Assembly (NCBI GenBank): GCA_910579935.1
Contig: CAJTVQ010000081.1
Coordinates: 1 to 5,570, forward strand
Length of the DNA stretch: 5,570 bases
Source of the DNA: an uncultured Lachnospiraceae bacterium
Lineage (GTDB): Bacteria > Bacillota > Clostridia > Lachnospirales > Lachnospiraceae
Reading direction: 5' to 3'
Shown: positions 1 to 4,915 of the stretch, one piece after another
How positions within the stretch are numbered: position 1 is the stretch's first letter
Layout: every line of letters begins with the position of its first letter
Made by a program: the position numbers and the translations under genes
Notes under the pieces: model-generated
What the model was told of the DNA's origin: nothing
Database searches by the model: none
Seen by the model: only the letters and a program-made list of their open reading frames with translations

Positions 1-1
1 C

Positions 2-886
2 TCCTGCGCATTTACCGATCAGGAAAAAAGTACGATCCTTTCACAAGTCAGCGATACGGTTACAGATCAGGTATATCTGCTGTCAGCCGATGAAGTAAAA
101 AAGATGGATTATGGATTTGCCATTCATCACGAAAATAAATCCGCAACACGACAGGCTAAAAATACCGCCTATGCACAGAAAAACGGTGCATGGACAAATA
201 GCGAGAGCGAGTACGCCGGCAATGGCTGGTGGTGGCTGCGCGATATCGGCAGTCTCCCCTTTGACGCGGCCTACGTCGGAAGCGAAGGCTTTACCGACTG
301 CTCCGGCTTTATCGCGGTAAATACCGGCGGCGGCGTCCGGCCGGCCCTGCATATCAATTTGACATCGGCAGCGTGGACAGCAGGGGATAAGATCACAGTT
401 GGTTCCGCAGAAGACCTGATACCAACTCCGGTACCAACCGAAAACCCGCAAAAGAAAGTTACACTTTCTGCCGTGCGCATCGATCCGAGTTCCAGTGGAT
501 CTTATGATATCGACAGCGATACGGTCAGGATCAATGATACGAGGACAGGACAGGGAGATTCCACATTTATGTATTTCCCAAATCCGATCACGGTTAAGGC
601 GGGAGAAAGAATAAGAGTCACGATTTCCGGACCGAAATGGGGTTCGAATGACTTTAGGATCTGGACGACACCATCTACTGATACGGGAAATGGTACTGTT
701 TATGCGGAAAATCCAAATGTATTTCTTAATCCGACAAAACAGACAGATGGTTCTTATTCCGGTACGGTTGAGATAGCGGCCAAAGCTGGAGAATGTAACT
801 GTCTTGCCTTAAAAGCAGCATATGGCGTAAAAATCCAGGATCTGATCATATCAGAAATCATCGTAGAACGGGTAACAACTCCATAG
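2..886 (+). CDS. DUF6273-like extracellular protein, C-terminal part (5' end outside window)
   Basis: The frame is open from the left window edge to a TAG stop, giving 294 visible residues. An internal ATG at 104 exists but lies inside the conserved domain and has no good ribosome binding site, so the gene almost certainly starts upstream. Visible residues about 20-125 resemble the DUF6273 family: a VYLLSADEV opening, an arginine/TxYA stretch, a GWWWLR motif (75-80) and a GVRPALHINL motif (111-120). A Pro/Thr linker (about 140-152, PTPVPTENP) leads to a roughly 140-residue C-terminal region with alternating beta-type sequence and two close cysteines (CNC), which looks like a beta-sandwich or carbohydrate-binding module. 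Proteins of this build in Clostridia are usually secreted or surface-attached; the signal peptide would lie outside the window. The substrate is unknown. The first half is clearly richer in GC than the second. The gene ends in a strong terminator and converges on the AI-2E gene. The domain name is from memory of motifs; the C-terminal assignment is inference. Confidence 0.75.
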   Translation, partial: SCAFTDQEKSTILSQVSDTVTDQVYLLSADEVKKMDYGFAIHHENKSATRQAKNTAYAQKNGAWTNSESEYAGNGWWWLRDIGSLPFDAAYVGSEGFTDCSGFIAVNTGGGVRPALHINLTSAAWTAGDKITVGSAEDLIPTPVPTENPQKKVTLSAVRIDPSSSGSYDIDSDTVRINDTRTGQGDSTFMYFPNPITVKAGERIRVTISGPKWGSNDFRIWTTPSTDTGNGTVYAENPNVFLNPTKQTDGSYSGTVEIAAKAGECNCLALKAAYGVKIQDLIISEIIVERVTTP

Positions 887-898
887 CAAACTATAAAA

Positions 899-914
899 TG
901 CGCCGTCAGGCGTA
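899..914. repeat. small hairpin ahead of the main terminator
   Basis: CGCC (901-904) and GGCG (909-912) pair around a GTCA loop, extended outward by a G-T and a T-A pair. It lies 12 bases after the stop of the DUF6273-like gene. Read on the minus strand it is followed by ATTTTATAG, so it could be a weak secondary terminator for transcripts coming from the AI-2E gene. On the plus strand it has an A-run rather than a U-run after it. Function uncertain. Confidence 0.35.
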
Positions 915-916
915 CG

Positions 917-960
917 AAAAAAGCGGATCCTCTCAAGAATGAGCCGGAGGATCCGCTTTC
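917..960. terminator. bidirectional rho-independent terminator between convergent genes
   Basis: A perfect 13-bp inverted repeat (arms 920-932 and 947-959, AAAGCGGATCCTC and its complement) encloses a 14-base loop. Six A residues at 917-922 give a U6 tail on the minus strand. TTTCTATTTA follows the stem on the plus strand. It lies between the plus-strand stop at 886 and the minus-strand stop at 993, so one hairpin can end both transcripts. Confidence 0.9.
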
Positions 961-992
961 TATTTACTATTTTCCATTTATCTACTTGCTAT

Positions 993-2219
993 TTACTTTA
1001 TTTCGTGTCGCCCCATCTCCTTCTTCTTTTTTATTTCCTCCCGTTCCCGGATCATCCTCTTTTTAATCTTCATTTCCATGATTACTTTAAAAATGTGCAT
1101 GAGCGCTGCTACGGTCGGCACTCCTAAAAACATCCCGAGCACACCAAAATAAGCACCGCCTACTGTAATCCCGAAAATTACCCAAAGAGGTTTGATGCCT
1201 GTCAGATCCCCCAGTATTTTCGGCCCGAGGTAAAGTCCATCAAATTGCTGCAGCACCAGTATCATAATGACGTAAATGATCGCATATTTTGGCTCAATGA
1301 CGAGATAGATAATAACGCCTGGAACAGCTCCGATAAACGGTCCAAAATAAGGTATCATATTTGTGATTCCCACGATCAGGCTCAATAATAACGCATAAGG
1401 TAGGTTGATAATTGACATTACGATCAACGAAAGAACCCCGATGATAATGGAATCAATTGATTTTCCATACAAAAAACCATTAAAAATGCGGTTGCATTCA
1501 CAAAATGTGTTCCAGATCACCGGCGCACTGTTTTTGCTGGTAAAAATATAAATCATCCTTCGTATTTCCTTCTTGATCTTGTCCTTATCAAGTATGATAT
1601 AACAGGAAATAACGATGGCAAAAATAATATTGATCAGACCAGCGATAAAAGATGCGGATATATTATACAAATACGGAAATACTACTTTGGCAATATCCGT
1701 TCCGTATCCAAATATATTTTCCGGCATGACTCGTTTTAACAATTCACTGATATCCTGCATCGGCAGAAACGGATAACGATTCTGTATTTCCTCTGTATTA
1801 TTGACGAGATAACCATAACCTTTCCCCAGTGATTTCGTCAATTCTTTCAGACTTTCCGAAACCTGGGGAACGATATATACGATGACGATCGTAACTGCAC
1901 CCAAAAGAACAATATACGAGATTCCAACGCTCGTATATTTACACCATTTACTGTTCCGTCCCTTAAACACAATATTATCCAAAAAACCATTTATGCTATT
2001 TACGAGGGGATTGATAAGGAAAGAAAGAACAACACCGAATATGAACGGCATGAGGATCTTGACGAGCCGTCCCAATTCATCCATCACCTTTTCCCAGTTC
2101 AGAATAATAGCGATCACAGCCGTACAGGCTCCCACAATGATCATCAGTGTTCCCGTATTCGTAAGAACAGAACGCAATGTTGCTTTTACTTTTTGGCTTG
2201 TCTTAATTTCTTTGTTCAT
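993..2219 (-). CDS. AI-2E family (PerM/YdiK-like) membrane transporter
   Basis: The 408-residue product is a polytopic inner-membrane protein of the AI-2E transporter family (formerly UPF0118, PF01594). Hydrophobic segments lie at about 22-41, 54-72, 98-118, 190-210, 256-272, 274-309, 312-326 and 346-372. A long non-membrane region lies at about 119-185. Family signatures are the N-terminal LVKILMPFIFGVVLSFLINP region, NMIPYFGPFIGAVPG (287-301) and PKILGDLTGIKPLWVIFG (333-350), followed by the GVLGMFLGVP segment. The tail (about 382-408) is strongly basic and probably cytoplasmic. Members are proposed exporters of small molecules (AI-2) or ion/proton antiporters, so the substrate here cannot be named. 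The ATG at 2219 is chosen over two upstream in-frame ATGs (2261 and 2231) because GGAGGT sits four bases before it. Length is somewhat above the usual 340-380 because of the tail. It is monocistronic as far as seen. Confidence 0.93.
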   Translation of the reverse strand: MNKEIKTSQKVKATLRSVLTNTGTLMIIVGACTAVIAIILNWEKVMDELGRLVKILMPFIFGVVLSFLINPLVNSINGFLDNIVFKGRNSKWCKYTSVGISYIVLLGAVTIVIVYIVPQVSESLKELTKSLGKGYGYLVNNTEEIQNRYPFLPMQDISELLKRVMPENIFGYGTDIAKVVFPYLYNISASFIAGLINIIFAIVISCYIILDKDKIKKEIRRMIYIFTSKNSAPVIWNTFCECNRIFNGFLYGKSIDSIIIGVLSLIVMSIINLPYALLLSLIVGITNMIPYFGPFIGAVPGVIIYLVIEPKYAIIYVIMILVLQQFDGLYLGPKILGDLTGIKPLWVIFGITVGGAYFGVLGMFLGVPTVAALMHIFKVIMEMKIKKRMIREREEIKKKKEMGRHEIK

Positions 2220-2223
2220 ATTT

Positions 2224-2229
2224 ACCTCC
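2224..2229 (-). promoter_or_regulatory. ribosome binding site deciding the AI-2E gene start
   Basis: On the minus strand GGAGGT is followed by AAAT and then ATG at 2219. This near-perfect Shine-Dalgarno supports the start MNKEIK and argues against the two upstream in-frame ATGs, one of which overlaps the site itself. Confidence 0.85.
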
Positions 2230-2242
2230 ATACGCGCTTGTT

Positions 2243-2262
2243 TTTTGCAAAATGTTTGCAAA
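2243..2262. repeat. two phased TTTGCAAA palindromes upstream of the AI-2E gene
   Basis: TTTTGCAAAA (2243-2252) and TTTGCAAA (2255-2262) are each self-complementary, and their centres are 11 bp apart, about one helical turn. They lie in the leader or promoter-proximal region of the minus-strand AI-2E gene, upstream of its ribosome binding site. A TATAAA-like candidate -10 on the minus strand lies near 2282-2290 but has no convincing -35. The arrangement resembles an operator for a dimeric regulator bound side by side. AT-rich sequence makes chance occurrence possible. Confidence 0.4.
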
Positions 2263-2307
2263 TTTCACAAATATTTCATTTTTTATATAAATTTAAGAAA
2301 TTTACGC

Positions 2308-2336
2308 TTGATTTTTTTCATATTCTATTATATAAT
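2308..2336 (+). promoter_or_regulatory. sigma-A promoter of the tRNA-Lys gene
   Basis: The -35 TTGATT (2308-2313) and the consensus -10 TATAAT (2331-2336) are separated by the ideal 17 bases. Transcription would start near 2343, about 14 bases before the mature tRNA 5' end, leaving a short leader for RNase P to remove. Confidence 0.85.
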
Positions 2337-2356
2337 ATATCTCGTAGCTTAGATGA

Positions 2357-2429
2357 GCGCCTTTAGCTCAGTTGGTAGAGCACCTGACTCTTAATCCGGG
2401 TGTCTGGGGTTCGAACCCCCAAAGGCGTA
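2357..2429 (+). tRNA. tRNA-Lys (anticodon CTT)
   Basis: A 73-base cloverleaf can be drawn: acceptor GCGCCTT/AAGGCGT, D arm GCTC/GAGC with the GTTGGTA loop, anticodon stem CCTGA/TCCGG with loop CTCTTAA, five-base variable loop, and T arm TGGGG/CCCCA around TTCGAAC. Anticodon CTT (2390-2392) reads AAG lysine codons. Three oddities are visible: the end pair is G1-U72 wobble rather than G-C; position 29 (T) faces position 41 (C), breaking the middle of the anticodon stem; and the 3' CCA is not encoded (A73 is followed by CTC), so tRNA nucleotidyltransferase would have to add it. It has its own promoter and terminator and is not part of a tRNA cluster here. All identity elements of the loops look intact, so it is probably functional, but it may be a degenerating isoacceptor. 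Confidence 0.95.
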
Positions 2430-2435
2430 CTCCCG

Positions 2436-2481
2436 AGTCCTTGTTTGGCAGACCTGCAACTGCTGGGTAAGGGCTTTTTTT
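2436..2481 (+). terminator. rho-independent terminator of the tRNA-Lys gene
   Basis: AGTCCTT (2436-2442) pairs with AAGGGCT (2469-2475). The pairing continues through GTTT/GGGT (all wobble) and GGCAG/CTGCT (2447-2451 with 2460-2464) to an eight-base loop, giving a stem of about 16 pairs. A run of seven T (2475-2481) follows. The many G-U pairs become A-C mismatches on the other strand, so the element should work for plus-strand transcripts only. It starts seven bases after the tRNA. Confidence 0.85.
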
Positions 2482-2510
2482 ATTGCCGGAAAAGCAAGTT
2501 ACCTTAAGCT

Positions 2511-2546
2511 TTATGGTTAAGCAATTCAATAACTGCTTAACCATAA
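2511..2546. repeat. perfect 13-bp inverted repeat after the par operon (weak terminator candidate)
   Basis: TTATGGTTAAGCA (2511-2523) and its exact complement (2534-2546) flank a ten-base loop, starting 13 bases past the DUF4446 stop. The position suits a terminator of the parA-parB-DUF4446 transcript. However, on the minus strand the stem is followed by AGCTTAAGG, without a U-tract, and on the plus strand only by TTATAAC. It could be an inefficient terminator, an RNA 3'-end stabiliser or a protein-binding palindrome. Confidence 0.55.
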
Positions 2547-2559
2547 TTATAACAGCTAA

Positions 2560-3063
2560 CTATCTTCCCTGTGATTTTGCTTCTTCCAATGCCTGTCTTT
2601 CTTCCTCGGAAAGCGCCACAAAAACTTCTCCACCCTTTACTTCTTTAATATAAGTATAACATCCTTCTGCATTCGAATGCATCGAATTTAAAATAAATCC
2701 ATTATCTTCTTTCGTCAACAGTACGAGGACAAAACTCAACGTACCACCGATTTCTTTAAAGGCATCGTATTTAACGATCCCGATCTTCTGATATGTTCTC
2801 AAAAGATTGGCATCCATCCGCTTCATATGTTCATCCAGCCTGTTCAATTCATCATTGATATAATCCATGTTTTGAAACTTCTTATGGAATGTATCTTCCA
2901 ATGACTTGCCATCTGCTCCGTCCATAAATAAAAGATACCTCGTATTCAGCTTACTGATCTTTACTAACAGTACGACCAGCATGATGACCAATGCCACACA
3001 AATAACAGCCAATGTTACAATTACTATGTCTGATTCAATTCCAAAATCTTTAAAACGAAACAT
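2560..3063 (-). CDS. DUF4446 family membrane-anchored protein
   Basis: The 167-residue protein matches the DUF4446 family (PF14584), which is often encoded right after parB in Clostridia. It has a short N-terminal stretch, one strong membrane segment (about 13-34), then a probable coiled coil (about 55-92, DTFHKKFQNMDYINDELNRLDEHM). A conserved soluble domain follows with QKIGIVKYDAF (92-102), GGTLSFVLVLL (106-116), the NGFILNSMHS segment (121-130), a Y-x-IK stretch (138-140) and a C-terminal LSEEE. The single N-terminal membrane helix suggests anchoring to the cytoplasmic membrane; with no signal-peptide-like cleavage site the soluble domain probably faces the cytoplasm (inference). Function is unknown. 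The start at 3063 is supported by AGGAG (minus strand, 3072-3076) eight bases upstream. The gap to parB is 27 bases, so it is probably cotranscribed with parAB, which suggests a link to chromosome organisation or division. Confidence 0.9.
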   Translation of the reverse strand: MFRFKDFGIESDIVIVTLAVICVALVIMLVVLLVKISKLNTRYLLFMDGADGKSLEDTFHKKFQNMDYINDELNRLDEHMKRMDANLLRTYQKIGIVKYDAFKEIGGTLSFVLVLLTKEDNGFILNSMHSNAEGCYTYIKEVKGGEVFVALSEEERQALEEAKSQGR

Positions 3064-3090
3064 GTTCCTCTCTCCTATCGAATATATGTT

Positions 3091-3960
3091 CTAGTTGTTT
3101 AGCAGTGCCACGATCTTTTCCAAATCCTCCGGCGTATAATACTCAATTTCGATTTTACCCGCTTTTTCGGATCTTCGATTTATCGTTACTTTTGTACCGG
3201 TGATCATCTTCAGCTGCTCTTCCAGATCCCGATAGACAAAATCATTTTTTAATTCTTCTTTTTTCTTCTTCGGCGTCTCTTTTCTGTCAAATGACTTGAT
3301 CAGTTTTTCTGTTTCCCGTACACTGAGTTTTTCATCAAATATTTTCATGGCAACGCTATACTGCTGTTCATTATCTTTAATGGCAAGAAGTGCCCTGGCA
3401 TGTCCACTGGAAATATTTTCATCAATCAGCATTTCCTGCACGCGCTCATCTAATTTCAGCAGTCTCAGTGAATTGGTGATCGCGGTCCGGCTTTTCGAAA
3501 CGCGCTCAGCCACTTCATCCTGTTTCAAACTGTATTCCTTTACCAGTCTCTGATAAGCCATCGCTTCTTCAATAGGATTCAGGTCTTCACGCTGAATATT
3601 TTCGATCAGGGCGATTTCCATGATTTCCTGTGGGGAGTAATCCTTTACTACAACTGGAACTTCTTTTAACCCAGCAAGCTTGGCAGCGCGCCATCGACGT
3701 TCCCCGGCGATGATTTCAAAGTAATCGTCCTTTTTCATCACCACGAGCGGCTGCACGATTCCATGTTGCTTGATGGATTCTGACAATTCGATCAGTGAAT
3801 CCTCATTAAATGATTTTCTCGGCTGATCCTTATTCGGTTCAACCTTATTAATATCAACTAATTCTTCTGATTTCACGATTACTTCCGCTGGTGCGGGCTT
3901 CACTGTTTTATTTGGTATAAGGGTATCCAAACCTTTACCCAATCCCGTCTTTTTTGTCAT
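3091..3960 (-). CDS. parB: ParB/Spo0J chromosome partitioning protein
   Basis: The 289-residue product has the complete architecture of a chromosomal ParB. The N-terminal GLGKGLDTLI peptide (6-15) is the type that stimulates the ParA ATPase. Next come PNKDQPRKSF (42-51), the CTP-binding motif GERRWR (86-91) and ENIQRED (120-126). The helix-turn-helix (about 146-168, KQDEVAERVSKSRTAITNSL) recognises parS. A lysine-rich linker (about 225-240) precedes a C-terminal dimerisation domain ending in the KIEIEYYTPEDLEKIVALL region. ParB is a CTP-dependent DNA clamp that loads at parS, slides and spreads, and in Firmicutes recruits SMC to the origin. The start codon lies three bases after the parA stop, with an AGGGG Shine-Dalgarno inside the end of parA, which suggests translational coupling. 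A matching parS site lies upstream of parA at 4886-4901. Length is normal for the family. Noc is a ParB paralogue, but the position next to parA and the parS site favour ParB. Confidence 0.96.
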   Translation of the reverse strand: MTKKTGLGKGLDTLIPNKTVKPAPAEVIVKSEELVDINKVEPNKDQPRKSFNEDSLIELSESIKQHGIVQPLVVMKKDDYFEIIAGERRWRAAKLAGLKEVPVVVKDYSPQEIMEIALIENIQREDLNPIEEAMAYQRLVKEYSLKQDEVAERVSKSRTAITNSLRLLKLDERVQEMLIDENISSGHARALLAIKDNEQQYSVAMKIFDEKLSVRETEKLIKSFDRKETPKKKKEELKNDFVYRDLEEQLKMITGTKVTINRRSEKAGKIEIEYYTPEDLEKIVALLNN

Positions 3961-3963
3961 TTT

Positions 3964-4737
3964 CTACTGATCCCCTCTTTCTATCATTTCTTCTGCCAGT
4001 GCCCGATAAGCTTTCGCACCAGTAGACTTACTATCATATATATTGATCGGTAGTCCATAACTTGGCGCCTCTGCAAGTCTCACACTTCTCGGGATGATCG
4101 TATTATATATATTCTGGTTCAGATTTTCCCTTACATTTTCGATAACCTGCAGCGATAGATTTGTTCTGCCGTCGTACATAGTAAAAACAACTCCATCAAT
4201 TTCCAGTTTGGGGTTCAGCCGTTCTTTTACCAAATTGATCGTATAGATCAATTGACTAAGTCCTTCCAAAGCATAGTACTCACATTGGATGGGAACGAGG
4301 ACGGCATCTGCCGTTGTCATTGAATTGATCGTCAGTGAATTAAGTGATGGCGGGCAATCAATCAGAATATAATCATAATCATCTTTTCTTTCTTCGATCT
4401 TTTTAGATAAAATATAATTACGGTCTTCCATATCTAACGTTTCAATTTCCACTCCTGCCAGATTCACATTAGCTGGAAGTACATCCAAATGTTCCAGTAC
4501 ATTTTTCTGTACACACTCATCAAAGGAATTCATTCCGATCATAAGTTGATAAATGGTATACTCCAATGCATCTTTCTCAACACCTAAACCGCTCGAAGCA
4601 TTTCCCTGTGGATCCAGGTCAATCATAAGTACCTTTTTCCCTTTTTCAGCTAATGCAGCAGCTAAATTTATTGTTGTTGTTGTTTTACCAACACCGCCTT
4701 TTTGGTTAGCGATTGCGATTATTTTATTTTTCATCAT
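3964..4737 (-). CDS. parA: ParA/Soj chromosome partitioning ATPase
   Basis: The 257-residue protein is a MinD/ParA-type ATPase of normal length for chromosomal Soj. Near the N terminus is the deviant Walker A KGGVGKTT (13-20) with both signature lysines, followed by Walker A' IDLDPQGN (39-46) and Walker B ILIDCPP (124-130). ATP drives dimerisation and nonspecific DNA binding; ParB stimulates hydrolysis. In Bacillus Soj also regulates DnaA at the origin, a role that may hold here. The start is uncertain: in-frame ATGs lie at 4752, 4737 and 4734. I prefer 4737 because GGAAGGA precedes it by six bases and the protein then begins MMKNKIIAIANQKGG, as family members do. A weaker AAAGGG precedes the 4752 ATG. 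The gene leads the operon parA-parB-DUF4446, is preceded by an extended -10 promoter, and follows rsmG after a parS-containing gap. Confidence 0.96.
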   Translation of the reverse strand: MMKNKIIAIANQKGGVGKTTTTINLAAALAEKGKKVLMIDLDPQGNASSGLGVEKDALEYTIYQLMIGMNSFDECVQKNVLEHLDVLPANVNLAGVEIETLDMEDRNYILSKKIEERKDDYDYILIDCPPSLNSLTINSMTTADAVLVPIQCEYYALEGLSQLIYTINLVKERLNPKLEIDGVVFTMYDGRTNLSLQVIENVRENLNQNIYNTIIPRSVRLAEAPSYGLPINIYDSKSTGAKAYRALAEEMIERGDQ

Positions 4738-4743
4738 TCTTTT

Positions 4744-4750
4744 TCCTTCC
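4744..4750 (-). promoter_or_regulatory. ribosome binding site of parA
   Basis: On the minus strand GGAAGGA lies six bases before the ATG at 4737 and nine before the ATG at 4734. It falls inside the coding frame if the upstream ATG at 4752 were used, which favours the shorter protein. Confidence 0.6.
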
Positions 4751-4873
4751 ATGCGCGCCCTTTATTTTGCGCATTTTTCTCATATTTTATTATAACACCA
4801 ATCGGGATTATTTGCTAGTTTTATATTTAAAAAAATAAATTAAATTATGTAATGCGCAAATGAAAGGTGCGCA
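4751..4873. repeat. cluster of TGCGCA palindromes upstream of parA
   Basis: The hexamer palindrome TGCGCA occurs three times: 4768-4773, 4853-4858 and 4868-4873. A related ATGCGCGC lies at 4751-4758. The outer pair is 15 bp apart, and the inner copy lies just downstream of the predicted parA transcription start. The surrounding DNA is very AT-rich, so these GC-rich hexamers stand out. They could be operator half-sites or a DNA-structure or methylation motif. No known regulator is assigned. Confidence 0.4.
4789..4817 (-). promoter_or_regulatory. extended -10 promoter of the parAB operon
   Basis: On the minus strand TGTTATAAT (4789-4797) is a consensus extended -10 (TGn-TATAAT). The hexamer 17 bases upstream, TAGCAA (4812-4817), is a poor -35, as is common when an extended -10 is present. 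Transcription would start near 4782, about 45 bases before the preferred parA ATG. The operon can therefore be transcribed separately from rsmG. Confidence 0.65.
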
Positions 4874-4885
4874 TACAACGTTGAA

Positions 4886-4901
4886 TGTTTCACGTGAAAC
4901 A
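4886..4901. promoter_or_regulatory. parS site, ParB/Spo0J loading sequence
   Basis: TGTTTCACGTGAAACA is a perfect 16-bp palindrome identical to the consensus Firmicute parS. The symmetry extends two more bases on each side (4884-4903). It lies 15 bases past the rsmG stop and about 90 bases upstream of the parA -10. It is the only copy seen in the window. ParB encoded at 3091-3960 is the expected ligand. Its presence indicates an origin-proximal location. Confidence 0.96.
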
Positions 4902-4915
4902 TTTTAAATCTTTCT

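Noticed and set aside
190..360. Possible variable region of a diversity-generating retroelement (WWLR...GVRPAL motif, C-type-lectin-like protein)
   Set aside because: No reverse transcriptase, template repeat or accessory gene is visible, and the domain is not at the protein C terminus as is usual for such targets.
83..451. 122-residue minus-strand open frame rich in cysteine
   Set aside because: It is antisense to the DUF6273-like coding region, whose motifs are clear. The open frame follows from the GC-rich composition there.
1882..2352. 156-residue plus-strand open frame
   Set aside because: It lies antisense over the start of the well-supported AI-2E gene and runs into the tRNA promoter, with no family resemblance or ribosome binding site. 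It is a shadow frame.
2220..2356. Riboswitch or T-box ahead of the AI-2E gene
   Set aside because: The leader is short and AT-rich and has no conserved riboswitch core, T-box sequence or attenuator stem with a U-run.
2357..2560. tRNA-Lys as an integration site for a mobile element
   Set aside because: No integrase, no direct repeat of the tRNA 3' end and no foreign-looking cargo follow it. The tRNA has an intact terminator and the next gene is the core par operon.
4738..4915. Small unlisted gene or replication origin in the rsmG-parA gap
   Set aside because: The gap has no open frame with a ribosome binding site and no array of DnaA boxes. Its content is explained by a promoter, parS and short palindromes.
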